In this document: one piece after another, positions 23,556 through 31,610 of the stretch
Numbering within the stretch: position 1 is the first letter of the stretch
Layout of the letters: the number at the start of each line of letters is the position of its first letter
Assembly (NCBI GenBank): GCA_020445785.1
Contig: JAGRFZ010000140.1
Span: 4,674-42,134 of the forward strand
DNA length: 37,461 bases
Source: Rhodocyclaceae bacterium
Lineage (GTDB): Bacteria; Pseudomonadota; Gammaproteobacteria; Burkholderiales; Rhodocyclaceae
Reading direction: 5' to 3'
The notes under the pieces: generated by a model
Databases searched by the model: none
What the model was told of the DNA's origin: nothing
The model's input: the letters and a program-made list of their open reading frames with translations, nothing else
Made by a program: the position numbers and the translations under genes

Positions 23556-24653
23556 ATGGAGGTCTATACGGTCGGCGGCGCGGTCCGCGATCGCATGCTC
23601 GGCCACGAGGTCGAGGATCGTGACTACGTCGTCGTCGGTGCTACCCCGGACGACATGCTGGCCAGCGGATTCCGGCCGGTGGGCAGGGATTTCCCGGTGT
23701 TCCTGCATCCGGACACCCACGAGGAATACGCCCTCGCGCGCACCGAGCGCAAATCGGCGCCGGGCTACCGGGGTTTCGTCTTTCACGCCGATCCGACGGT
23801 GACGCTGGCGCAGGACCTCCGGCGCCGCGATCTGACCATCAACGCGATGGCCTTGTCCGCGGATGGCCGGTTGATCGATCCTTGGGGCGGGCGCGCCGAT
23901 CTCGAGCGCCGGCTGCTGCGCCACGTCAGCCCGGCCTTCGCCGAAGACCCGGTGCGCATCCTACGCCTGGCGCGCTTTGCCGCCCGCTTCCCCGATTTCG
24001 CGGTGGCCGACGAAACCCTCGCGCTGTGCCGCCGCATGGTGTGCGCCGGCGAGGTCGATGCGCTGGTCGCCGAGCGGGTATGGCAGGAGCTTTCCCGCGG
24101 TCTGATGGCGAGCGCGCCGCAACGCATGTTCGCGGTCCTGGACGCCTGCGGCGCGCTCGAGCGGTTGGTGCCGGAGTTGTGCGGTCGCGAGGCCGCTCAG
24201 GAGGCGCTCGGCCGGATCGCCGTCGCCGACCCGCTGGCGGTCCGCTGGGCCAGCCTGTGGGTGCCGCCGTTCGAGGGGGCCGAGGCGCGCGCGGCGGCGG
24301 TCGCCCAACGGTTGCGACTGCCCAACGACTGTCGCGAACTGTCCTTGCTGGCGGTGCGGGAGTTCGCCGCAGTGCGCATGGTCGTGGCAGGCGACGCCCA
24401 GGCACTGTTGGCCTTGTTCGAACGCAGTGACGCACTGCGGCGCCCCGGCCGCTTCGAGCAGCTGTTGCGGGTGGTGTGCCTCGGCGTGGGCGACGCCGTG
24501 GCCGGGCAGGTCGAAATCCTGCTGCGTGCACTGGCGGCCGCCCGCGCCGTCGATGCGGGCGCGGTGGCCCGTAGCGCCGCTGCGCGCAGCGAGATCCCTG
24601 AGCGGGTGCGCGACGCCCGGCTCGCCGCGGTCGCAGCGGCGATCGGCGCATGA
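23556..24653 (+). CDS. cca: CCA tRNA nucleotidyltransferase, class II, no HD domain
   Basis: 365 residues. Motif A GGAVRD (7-12) with catalytic D21/D23 in EDRDYVVVG; motif B/C RRRDLTINAMA; motif D LIDPWGGRADLERRLLRHV; motif E AFAEDPVRILRLARFAARF. It adds CCA to tRNA 3' ends without a template. E. coli-type enzymes (about 412 aa) carry a C-terminal HD phosphohydrolase domain; here the C-terminal third has no HD motif (no HxHD / H..D..K) and is Ala/Arg-rich, so this is the short form. ATG 23556 is preceded by only a weak ribosome-binding site. Its stop overlaps the next start as ATGA. Confidence 0.93.
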   Translation: MEVYTVGGAVRDRMLGHEVEDRDYVVVGATPDDMLASGFRPVGRDFPVFLHPDTHEEYALARTERKSAPGYRGFVFHADPTVTLAQDLRRRDLTINAMALSADGRLIDPWGGRADLERRLLRHVSPAFAEDPVRILRLARFAARFPDFAVADETLALCRRMVCAGEVDALVAERVWQELSRGLMASAPQRMFAVLDACGALERLVPELCGREAAQEALGRIAVADPLAVRWASLWVPPFEGAEARAAAVAQRLRLPNDCRELSLLAVREFAAVRMVVAGDAQALLALFERSDALRRPGRFEQLLRVVCLGVGDAVAGQVEILLRALAAARAVDAGAVARSAAARSEIPERVRDARLAAVAAAIGA

Positions 24654-26557
24654 ACTTGCGGAGGATGGTGTTCGTGCTGCTGGTGTCGGCGTCGTCGGCG
24701 GTGGCCGCACTGACGCCGCCGTTCGAGGTCGTACGAGACGGTCTGCGACCGTCCACGGTCGTGCTGCTCGACCGCGACGGTGGGATCCTTGCCGAGGAAT
24801 TTCGACCCTACCAGAACCTGCGGCTCGAATGGACGCCGCTTCGCGCATTGCCCCAGCCGATGCTGCGCACCCTGTTGATGGCCGAGGACCAGCGCTTCTT
24901 CGAGCATTCCGGCGTGGATTGGCGGGCCTTCGTCGCCGCCCTGTGGCAGAACCTGTGGTCGGGACGGCTGCGCGGCGCGTCGACCCTGTCGATGCAGATG
25001 GCCGGCATGCTCGATCCCGCCCTGAGACCGAGCGTCGAACACGGCGGGCGTCGCACGATCTCGCAAAAATGGGATCAGACCCAGGCCGCTGCCGAGCTCG
25101 AGACCCATTGGAGCAAGGAACAGATTCTCGAGGCCTACCTCAATCTGGCGGTGTTCCGTGGCCGGCTGCAGGGGATCGCGGCGGCGTCCTGGGGATTGTT
25201 CCGCAAGGCACCGCAGCAACTCGAGACGGCAGAAGCCGCCGTCCTCGCGGCGCTGCTGCGGGCACCCGACGCGTCCCCCCGTCTGGTTGCCCAGCGGGCC
25301 TGCCGCCTGCTGCGGAGAATGGCGGCCGACATCGATTGTGGTCGATTGCGGCGGCTTTCCGGCGAACTCGGTCGGAGCGGCCCGCCGCCGAGGCACTCGG
25401 CAGCGGCTGCGCTGCTGGCCCGCGTGCGCGGCGGTGGTGGGCAACAGGTGCCCAGCCATCTCGACGCCGACCTGCAACAACGGCTGGCCCGTCGGCTGGC
25501 GCAGATTCCGGCCGCCCTTCGCGCCGCGGTGGTGATCGCCGACGAGGAGGCCGCGGTCCGGGCGTATGCCACGCCCGCCAAGCGGCCCGATCCGCTGAGC
25601 GAGGGCCTGCCGCCCGAACTTCCGGCACGCCTGCTGGCCGTGGCGCGAGCCATCGACGGCGGCAGCGTCGACGCCGCCAGTCTGCTGGCTGCACCGCCCC
25701 CCGGTGATCGGTCGACAGCGCAATGGCGGAGCCTTCGCACTTGGCTGGCGGAAGGCGACTTCGTGCGCGTGCCGTTCGGCCCGCTGCTCGACGAGCACCA
25801 GGGGCGCTCGCAGGCCGTGTTGGCCGACCTGCCCGGCGGACGCGACCCGGGCGATTCGCTGGACCTGCTCGGGCTGCTGGTGGCGCTGGCCGGCGACGGC
25901 AGCTGGCGCATGCCGCGCTGGCGCAGCGACGTCGCGGCAGACGAACCGCTGCGCTTGCTGTCGCCCGCCGCCGCATTCGTCTGGCAGCGGATGTGGTCCG
26001 TCGTCGACGGCAACGACTGTGTTCGCTGGATGCCGCTGGCGGTCGGTGGGCAGGGGGCGCTGGTCGCTGCCAGCCTGGGGCGCCACCGCCTGGTGGCGCG
26101 GGCGGAGGGGGGCGGCGCCGAGACTGCCCTGCGGTCGCTGGTGGCGGATCTCGCGCGTGAAGGCCTGGGTGATTGCGTGCTGCCGTCCGTGCCGGCCGGC
26201 GTCATCGCGCGCGAGGTCGTTTTCGCGCCGGCGGTGGAGGCAGTCCGCAGCGAATGGATCCTGGTGGGGCAGGAGGGATCGGCCGGTCGCATCCCGCCGC
26301 GCCTGGCGCGCATCGTCGCACCTGTGGCCCGCAGCATCGTCGACGGCCGGCGGGCCGAGGCCGAGCCGGATTTCCGGATCGAATTTCTGGCCTGGCCCGA
26401 ACTGCCGGGCCTGCGATGGCGGCTCGATGGTCGTGAGATCGGCCGTGGCGGGCGGCTGCGTTGGTCCCCCAGGGCGGGCCTCTATCGGCTCGAGTTGCTG
26501 GCGCCGGGCGGCAGCGTCGTCGATCGCATCGAGTTTGCCGCACGAGGCCCGCTCTAG
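24650..26557 (+). CDS. pbpC: PBP1C-like protein: intact GT51 domain, dead transpeptidase domain
   Basis: 635 residues, against 770 in E. coli PbpC. A signal-anchor or signal peptide is at 1-20. GT51 glycosyltransferase: AEDQRFFEHSGVDW (catalytic E79) and GASTLSMQMA (109-118), then WSKEQILEAYLNLAVFRGRLQGIAAASWGLF, so peptidoglycan polymerisation looks intact. In the transpeptidase region, the SPGSTLKPF motif position reads LPPELPARL: Ser becomes E323, Lys becomes A326, and neither SxN nor KTG(T/S) can be found, though flanking phrases (LLGLLVALAGDGSW, LSPAAAFVWQRM) still align. The C-terminal ~80 residues are the BiPBP_C domain (LRWRLDGREIGRGGRLRW). Overlaps cca by 4 bases. No alpha-2-macroglobulin-like partner gene is in the window. 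Confidence 0.85.
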   Translation: MNLRRMVFVLLVSASSAVAALTPPFEVVRDGLRPSTVVLLDRDGGILAEEFRPYQNLRLEWTPLRALPQPMLRTLLMAEDQRFFEHSGVDWRAFVAALWQNLWSGRLRGASTLSMQMAGMLDPALRPSVEHGGRRTISQKWDQTQAAAELETHWSKEQILEAYLNLAVFRGRLQGIAAASWGLFRKAPQQLETAEAAVLAALLRAPDASPRLVAQRACRLLRRMAADIDCGRLRRLSGELGRSGPPPRHSAAAALLARVRGGGGQQVPSHLDADLQQRLARRLAQIPAALRAAVVIADEEAAVRAYATPAKRPDPLSEGLPPELPARLLAVARAIDGGSVDAASLLAAPPPGDRSTAQWRSLRTWLAEGDFVRVPFGPLLDEHQGRSQAVLADLPGGRDPGDSLDLLGLLVALAGDGSWRMPRWRSDVAADEPLRLLSPAAAFVWQRMWSVVDGNDCVRWMPLAVGGQGALVAASLGRHRLVARAEGGGAETALRSLVADLAREGLGDCVLPSVPAGVIAREVVFAPAVEAVRSEWILVGQEGSAGRIPPRLARIVAPVARSIVDGRRAEAEPDFRIEFLAWPELPGLRWRLDGREIGRGGRLRWSPRAGLYRLELLAPGGSVVDRIEFAARGPL

Positions 26558-26568
26558 CTGCCTGTCCG

Positions 26569-26582
26569 GCTCGGGCCCGAGC
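26569..26582 (+). terminator. Perfect 14-base palindrome after the PBP1C-like gene
   Basis: GCTCGGGCCCGAGC, 11 bases after the stop codon, in a 180-base gap. No T-run directly follows. Weak terminator candidate; a second copy of GGCTCGGGCCCGAG is inside the ilvA/megL overlap (9883-9896), possibly by chance in GC-rich DNA. Confidence 0.2.
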
Positions 26583-26705
26583 GAGTGTTCCCCGTTTTCC
26601 TGCTCGGGCCGTCCCGATTGCGCGCGCGTCCCGCGCGACCGTGTCCGCCTACCCGGATCGTGCGCTTCGTGTCGCGCTGCTCGTGGCTTCGGGCCTGCTC
26701 CTTGC

Positions 26706-26711
26706 TATAGT
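26706..26711 (+). promoter_or_regulatory. Candidate -10 for yfcG
   Basis: TATAGT lies 26 bases before the yfcG ATG. No convincing -35 at 17 bases (GTGGCT). A start near 26718 would give a 20-base leader. Confidence 0.3.
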
Positions 26712-26737
26712 CGTTGGGCTGCAATTCGGACGCGATC

Positions 26738-27358
26738 ATGCTTGCCCTATACACCTGGAGCACGCCCAATGGGCGCAAGGTCTCCATCATGCTCGAAGAA
26801 ATCGGTCTGGCCTACGAAGTGCGGCCCGTCGATATCACCCGGCGGGCCCAGTTCGCGCCGGAATTTCTGGCGCTCAGTCCCAACAACAAGATTCCGGTGA
26901 TCGTCGACCCGGACGGCCCGGATGGCCGGCCGATGGTGGTGTTCGAATCCGGTGCCATCCTGATGTATCTGGCCGAAAAGTCCGGCCGCCTTCTGCCCCG
27001 CGATCCGCGCAGTCGCTGCGACGTATTGCAGTGGCTGATGTTCCAGATGGGGGGCGTCGGGCCGATGTTCGGCCAGGTCCATCATTTCCTGAAATTCGCC
27101 AAAGAATCCGTTCCTTACGCGATCAAACGCTATGGTGACGAGGCCCGCCGCCTGTACGCGGTGCTCGAGCGGCGACTGGCAGCGCGGGAGTGGATCGCCG
27201 GCGACGACTATTCGATCGCCGACATCGCCACCTATCCTTGGGTCGCCCGCCATCCGTGGCAACAGATCGAACTCTCCGACTTTCCGGCCGTGGCCGCCTG
27301 GTACGACCGGGTGGGCAGCCGGGCGGCGGTCCAGCGCGGCATGGAGGTGCCAGCATGA
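26738..27358 (+). CDS. yfcG: Glutathione S-transferase-like disulfide-bond oxidoreductase
   Basis: 206 residues from ATG 26738. It follows E. coli YfcG nearly residue by residue: LYTWSTPNGRKVSIMLEE, PEFLALSPNNKIPVIVDPDGPDG, FESGAILMYLAEKSGRLLPRD, LQWLMFQMGGVGPMFGQVHHF, YAIKRYGDEARRLYAVLERRL and YSIADIATYPWVARH. The TPNG loop near residue 10 is the glutathione-contacting part of the Nu-class GSTs, which use two GSH molecules to reduce disulfides without a cysteine. Cytoplasmic. Its stop overlaps the next gene as ATGA, so an alpha/beta hydrolase is made from the same message. Confidence 0.92.
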   Translation: MLALYTWSTPNGRKVSIMLEEIGLAYEVRPVDITRRAQFAPEFLALSPNNKIPVIVDPDGPDGRPMVVFESGAILMYLAEKSGRLLPRDPRSRCDVLQWLMFQMGGVGPMFGQVHHFLKFAKESVPYAIKRYGDEARRLYAVLERRLAAREWIAGDDYSIADIATYPWVARHPWQQIELSDFPAVAAWYDRVGSRAAVQRGMEVPA

Positions 27359-28158
27359 AGCCCAATGACTTGTGTGAACTCGAGGTCCTGTACCGGCGGC
27401 CGGAGGGCACGGCGGACCCCCGGCCGCTGCTCTTCGTGCATGGCGCCTACGCAGGCGCCTGGTGTTGGGACGAGCACTTCCTGCCCTACTTCGCCGAGCA
27501 CGGCTTCGAGGCCCATGCCCTGTCGCTGTCGGGGCACGGCGGCAGCCCCGACCGCGCACGGCTAGACCACTATTCGATTGCAGATTATGTCGACGACGTC
27601 GCCCGCATCGTCGGCACCTTGCCTGCGCCCCCCGTGTTGATCGGCCATTCGATGGGGGGCTTCGTCGTGCAGAAATACCTGGAACGCGCCGACGCCGCCG
27701 GGGTGGTGTTGATGTCTTCGGTTCCACCCCAGGGCTTGATGTCTTCGGCGTGGGGCCTGGCTTGGCGCCGGCCGGCGCTGATGAACCAATTCACCCGCCT
27801 GCTCGGGGGGGGGCGGGTCGATGCACCCAGCCTGCGCGACGCGCTGTTCCATCAGCCCGTGGATGACAAGGCGCTCCAGCGCTACCTGCGGGCCTCCCAG
27901 CCCGAATCGCACCGCGCCATCTGGGATATGAGCCTGTTCGACCTGCCCCATGTGCATCGCGTGGCTCAGATTCCGATGCTGGTGATCGGTGCGCGCCATG
28001 ACGAACTGATCCCGCCCGGGCAGGTACAGCTCACCGCCCGCAGCTATGGTGTCGAGGCGCACATTCTGCCGGACATGGGGCACGGCATGATGCTGGAGCG
28101 CAGCTGGCACGAGGCGGCTGCACTGATCCTACGCTGGCTCGCCGATACGGCGCCGTGA
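27355..28158 (+). CDS. Alpha/beta hydrolase
   Basis: 267 residues. Oxyanion-hole VHGAYAGAWCWDEHFLPYF near the N-terminus, nucleophile elbow LIGHSMGG (S99), acid Asp in ARHDELIPP and His in DMGHGMMLE, in the usual order. Between elbow and acid lies a helical cap (WRRPALMNQFTRLLGGG). Family members include esterases, lipases and C-C bond hydrolases; nothing here fixes the substrate. Coupled to yfcG by a 4-base overlap, which suggests a role in handling a thioester, ester or detoxification product, but that is inference. Confidence 0.88.
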   Translation: MKPNDLCELEVLYRRPEGTADPRPLLFVHGAYAGAWCWDEHFLPYFAEHGFEAHALSLSGHGGSPDRARLDHYSIADYVDDVARIVGTLPAPPVLIGHSMGGFVVQKYLERADAAGVVLMSSVPPQGLMSSAWGLAWRRPALMNQFTRLLGGGRVDAPSLRDALFHQPVDDKALQRYLRASQPESHRAIWDMSLFDLPHVHRVAQIPMLVIGARHDELIPPGQVQLTARSYGVEAHILPDMGHGMMLERSWHEAAALILRWLADTAP

Positions 28159-28192
28159 GAAATTTGCTTGCAAAGGCGCGCGTGTCCGCGCA

Positions 28193-28221
28193 TTGTAAAA
28201 TTGCACTTATGATTCAATAAG
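28193..28221 (+). promoter_or_regulatory. Candidate promoter for the small acidic protein gene
   Basis: TTGTAA (28193-28198) and AATAAG (28216-28221) with a 17-base spacer in a notably A/T-rich 100-base gap. A start near 28228 would give a 31-base leader containing the AGGAG ribosome-binding site. Confidence 0.35.
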
Positions 28222-28258
28222 CTGTCGGCATTGGACGAAGCAGCAAGGAGCGAGGCAG

Positions 28259-28462
28259 ATGGACCTGGAAGATGACGACCACAGGGAGGACGTGGCCGCC
28301 GAGGCGCGCTACGACGACGAGGTGCTCGACGCGAGCTGGTTGCCACGGCCGGATGCACCGCTGAAGGTGATCCGTTCCGCGGCCCGTGACGAGGCGCACC
28401 CGCCGGTCGCGGACGAGGAGGCCGATGCCTTCCTCGATGCGATCTACCGCAATCAGGAGTAG
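28259..28462 (+). CDS. Small acidic protein of unknown function (67 aa)
   Basis: 67 residues with AGGAG (28246-28250) 8 bases ahead of the ATG. About a third of the residues are Asp or Glu; the N-terminus is MDLEDDDHREDVAAEARYDDE and the C-terminus ADEEADAFLDAIYRNQE. A central stretch VLDASWLPRPDAPLKVIRSAARDE contains the only hydrophobic part. No domain, span or repeat recognised. It has its own A/T-rich upstream region and lies 8 bases from the convergent MidA-like gene. Good translation signals make a real gene likely. Confidence 0.7.
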   Translation: MDLEDDDHREDVAAEARYDDEVLDASWLPRPDAPLKVIRSAARDEAHPPVADEEADAFLDAIYRNQE

Positions 28463-28470
28463 GGCCGCGC

Positions 28471-29625
28471 CTACAGTGCGTGCAGCCGGTCTCCTCGCGC
28501 GAAGCCGATTCCTGCAGCGCGCGAATCGCGGCCGACCGCCAGCACTTTGAACAATTCTCCCATTTCGTGCGGCGCGGTCAGCCGTTGCACTGCCCGGGCG
28601 GCACGGATGTATTCCGCGCTTTCACGGGCGCCGCGGCCTTCGAGCAGTTCGAGAATGCCGCAGTTGAGCAGGAAACTGGCCTGGCTGGTGTAGCCGTAGA
28701 TCTCCAGCCCGGCGTCGTGGGCGGATTCGGCCACGGCGGTGAAATCGACGAAGGCGGTGATGTCGTTCAGACCGGGCCACTGCAGGGGCTGGCCATGGGC
28801 CCGGTGGCGGTAGTAGCACAGCAGGGTGCCGCTGGAGCGGTTGGGCAGGTAGTACTCCGCGCGGGGGTAGCCGTAGTCGAGCAGCAGCATCAGACCGCGC
28901 CGCAACCGTTTTGCCCACTCGCGGATCCACGCGCCGGCAGCCAGGTTCAGTTCGGTGACGTACTCGCCTTCGGCCGGCGCCGGCAGCGACAGCGATCGCG
29001 CGGCATCGAGCAGTCGTCCCTCGGCCTTGCGGTCCGCCCAGCACAAGATACCGTCCTGCTCGGCGACGCCTCGCTCGTAGAGGCCGTCTTCGCGGCTGGC
29101 GACCAGATGCACCGGCATCACATCGAGCACTTCATTGGCCACCACCACACCTTCGAAGTGGTCGGGCAGGCGATCCAGCCAGCGCACCCGGCTGGCCAGA
29201 TCGGGCACCTGCTTCGCCAGGGTGTCGAACTGGCGCTCGCGCAGTTCTCCCGACAATTCGAGAATGTCGTAATGTCGGGGCAGACAACCGAGCCCTTCGA
29301 GCGAGCGCAGCAAATCGGCGGCGAGCATGCCCGTGCCGGCTCCCACTTCGATCATCGCCGGCGCGCTGTCGGCGATGGCCGGCGCCACCGCGCGTGCCAG
29401 TGCCTGACCGAACAGCGGCGTCAGCTCGGGCGCGGTGATGAAATCGCCATCCGCGCCGAACTTGCGGCTGCCCCCGCTGTAGTAGCCGAGCCCCGGCTGG
29501 TAGAGCGCCATCGTCATGTAGTCTGCAAACGACATCCAGCCGTCCCGGGCGAGCCGCGCGCGGATCATCTGTAACAGGCGGTTGCTGTGGTTCAATGCGT
29601 CTGCGGACGGTTCCGGTAGATTCAT
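28471..29625 (-). CDS. SAM-dependent methyltransferase, MidA/NDUFAF7 type
   Basis: 384 residues; GGAAG lies 7 bases upstream of ATG 29625. N-terminal half: WMSFADYMTMALYQPGLGYYSGGSRKFGADGDFITAPELTPLFG, the signature of the COG1565 family, then the SAM-binding MIEVGAGTGMLAADLL, and VVVANEVLDVMPVHL for the substrate side. C-terminal half holds GLMLLLDYGYPRAEYY and a SGTLLCYYRHR segment. Mitochondrial NDUFAF7 dimethylates an arginine of a complex I subunit; a bacterial counterpart may do the same. Divergent from the pteridine reductase gene (77-base gap). The overlapping reading on the plus strand is not coding. Confidence 0.9.
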   Translation of the reverse strand: MNLPEPSADALNHSNRLLQMIRARLARDGWMSFADYMTMALYQPGLGYYSGGSRKFGADGDFITAPELTPLFGQALARAVAPAIADSAPAMIEVGAGTGMLAADLLRSLEGLGCLPRHYDILELSGELRERQFDTLAKQVPDLASRVRWLDRLPDHFEGVVVANEVLDVMPVHLVASREDGLYERGVAEQDGILCWADRKAEGRLLDAARSLSLPAPAEGEYVTELNLAAGAWIREWAKRLRRGLMLLLDYGYPRAEYYLPNRSSGTLLCYYRHRAHGQPLQWPGLNDITAFVDFTAVAESAHDAGLEIYGYTSQASFLLNCGILELLEGRGARESAEYIRAARAVQRLTAPHEMGELFKVLAVGRDSRAAGIGFARGDRLHAL

Positions 29626-29702
29626 CTCGGGCTTCCGGGCGGATCGTGAGGGCCGATTGTAGACTGCCGTGGGTTTTGCCGGCGGGCAGCGAGGGAGGTC
29701 GG

Positions 29703-30461
29703 GTGGCGAACAGAGGCGGGGCGGATTGCGCGCCGGTGGTGCTGGTCACCGGCGCCGCCAAGCGGGTCGGCGCCGCGATCGCGCGCCGATTGCACCAGGA
29801 GGGCGCACGGATCTGCGTGCACTACCGTAACGCTGTCGACGAGGCGCAAGGCCTTGCCGCGGAATTCGAGCGCGCGCGCTGCGGCAGCGCCTGCTGTGTC
29901 GCGGCCGATCTGCTCGCCGAGGATGCCGTCGAACGCCTGGTGCACACCTGCATCACCCATTTCGGCCGTCTCGACGGGTTGGTCAACAATGCCTCGAGTT
30001 TCTTTGCGACGCCGATCGGTGAGACCACGGGCAGGGATTGGGACGATCTCGTGGGCTCCAATCTGCGTGCGCCGTTTTTCCTGAGCCAGGCGGCCGCACC
30101 GGCACTGAAGGCGAGTGGCGGTGCAATCGTCAATATCGTCGACATCCATGCCGAGCGGCCCCTCGCCGGCTATCCGGTCTATTCGATCGCCAAGGCCGGG
30201 CTGGCCGGCCTGACCCGGGCGTTGGCGCTGGAGTTGGCGCCCGAAGTGCGCGTAAATGGGGTCTCGCCGGGGGCCATCGTGTGGCCCGAGGACGGCCAGT
30301 TTGCGCCGGACGAGCGCGAGCGGATCGTCGCCACCAGCCTGCTCAAGCGTGTTGGTTCGCCACAGGACATCGCCGACGTCGTGGCATTCCTGCTGTTCGG
30401 CGCGCCCTACGTCACCGGTCAGATCCTGGCGGTGGATGGCGGGCGAAGCGCCTACCTGTAG
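29703..30461 (+). CDS. folM: Pteridine reductase-type short-chain dehydrogenase
   Basis: 252 residues from GTG 29703, with GGGAGG (29693-29698) 4 bases upstream; a longer frame from 29595 overlaps the divergent gene. Rossmann motif VTGAAKRVGAAIARRL (TGAAKRVG 16-23); VNNASSFFATPIGE (N95-S98); the position of the usual catalytic Ser is Asp in NIVDIHAERP, which is typical of PTR1/FolM; YSIAK with Y160 and K164. It reduces dihydro- or biopterins with NADPH, or works as an alternative dihydrofolate reductase. Cytoplasmic. ttcA follows after 77 bases. Confidence 0.88.
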   Translation: MANRGGADCAPVVLVTGAAKRVGAAIARRLHQEGARICVHYRNAVDEAQGLAAEFERARCGSACCVAADLLAEDAVERLVHTCITHFGRLDGLVNNASSFFATPIGETTGRDWDDLVGSNLRAPFFLSQAAAPALKASGGAIVNIVDIHAERPLAGYPVYSIAKAGLAGLTRALALELAPEVRVNGVSPGAIVWPEDGQFAPDERERIVATSLLKRVGSPQDIADVVAFLLFGAPYVTGQILAVDGGRSAYL

Positions 30462-30488
30462 TTACTGCGCCATCTTCCTTTGCCGTCA

Positions 30489-30524
30489 GGCGTTGCTGAG
30501 CGCCAGTATAATTCTCTTTTTTTT
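30489..30524 (+). terminator. Hairpin and T8 run between folM and ttcA, with embedded TATAAT
   Basis: GGCGTT (30489-30494) and AGCGCC (30499-30504) form a 6-bp stem (one G-T pair) with loop GCTG. A T8 run follows at 30517-30524, but 12 bases downstream instead of directly after. Between them lies a perfect TATAAT (30507-30512) with no good -35. So this may be a poor terminator for folM, a promoter for ttcA, or both. Confidence 0.35.
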
Positions 30525-30538
30525 CAGAGGCTTTTGAC

Positions 30539-31495
30539 GTGACGACCGGGATCGACCAAGCGCAGCCGGCGACCAGGGAGCGCGCCGCCCCGTCCAACAG
30601 CTTCCTGCGCCTGCGCAAGAAGATCGAGCGAGCCGCCGGCGAGGCCATCGCCGACTACCGCATGATCGAGGACGGGGACGTGGTCATGGTATGCGTCTCC
30701 GGCGGCAAGGATTCATTCACGCTGCTCAGCACCCTGCTCGCGCTGCGCGAGCGTGCGCCCGTGGACTTCCGCGTGATCGCGATGAATCTCGATCAACGCC
30801 AGCCCGGTTTCCCGGCCGACGTACTGCCCCGCTACTTCGAATCGATCGGTGTCGAATATCGGATTGTCACCGAGGACACCTATTCCATCGTGCGGGACAA
30901 GATTCCCGGGGGCAAGACCACCTGCTCGCTGTGCTCCCGCCTGCGGCGCGGCATCATCTACCGCACCGCCAGCGAACTCGGTGCCACCCGAATCGCCCTC
31001 GGACACCACCGGGACGACATGCTGGAAACCCTGTTCCTGAACATGTTCTTCGGTGGCCGCATCAAGGCGATGCCGCCGAAGCTGGTCAGCGATGACGGCC
31101 GCCACATGGTGATCCGACCGTTGGCCTACTGCCCGGAACGCCTGATCGCCCGCTATGCCGACGCCATGGGCTACCCGATCATCCCGTGCAACCTCTGCGG
31201 CAGCCAGGCCAACGCCCAGCGCCAGCAGGTCAAGGCCATGCTCGCCGACTGGGCGAGCGCGTATCCGGGCCGGATCGAGTCGCTGACCACGGCGATGAAG
31301 AACGTGGTGCCATCCCATCTCGGCGATCGGAACCTGTTCGACTTCGCGAACCTCCGTCGCGGGGAGAAACCGGCCGAAGGCGACACCGCATTCGATTCAC
31401 CGGTCATGATCGTTTCTCCGGCCGGCCATTCGCCGGAGCAGATCGCCTCACATCGGGTTACAGCCCACGGCGGTGGCCGCTCGTGCGATGGTTGA
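30539..31495 (+). CDS. ttcA: tRNA 2-thiocytidine(32) synthetase
   Basis: 318 residues from GTG 30539, with AGAGG 8 bases upstream. PP-loop ATPase motif [23 protein letters not shown] and [12 protein letters not shown] carry the two CxxC pairs that hold the catalytic Fe-S cluster; [21 protein letters not shown] and [15 protein letters not shown] are family signatures. It adds sulfur to cytidine 32 of certain tRNAs in an ATP-dependent reaction. The first ~20 residues and the last ~25 (after [10 protein letters not shown]) are variable. Preceded by the pteridine reductase gene. Confidence 0.95.
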   Translation: MTTGIDQAQPATRERAAPSNSFLRLRKKIERAAGEAIADYRMIEDGDVVMVCVSGGKDSFTLLSTLLALRERAPVDFRVIAMNLDQRQPGFPADVLPRYFESIGVEYRIVTEDTYSIVRDKIPGGKTTCSLCSRLRRGIIYRTASELGATRIALGHHRDDMLETLFLNMFFGGRIKAMPPKLVSDDGRHMVIRPLAYCPERLIARYADAMGYPIIPCNLCGSQANAQRQQVKAMLADWASAYPGRIESLTTAMKNVVPSHLGDRNLFDFANLRRGEKPAEGDTAFDSPVMIVSPAGHSPEQIASHRVTAHGGGRSCDG

Positions 31496-31610
31496 AGATG
31501 TCGCGGGGGATCGCCGCGGGCGAGTTGCGCAGGTATCATTGCGACTTGCCCACGGGGCCCTCGATGGTCACCGCGGCACCATACGCCGGCAAGGGGAGGC
31601 AAGGAAGGAA

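Noticed and set aside
31496-31610. Extended N-terminus of the FHA/cyclase protein from 31473
   Set aside because: It overlaps ttcA and adds unconserved residues; TTG 31611 has good ribosome-binding sequences and starts just before the cyclase fold.
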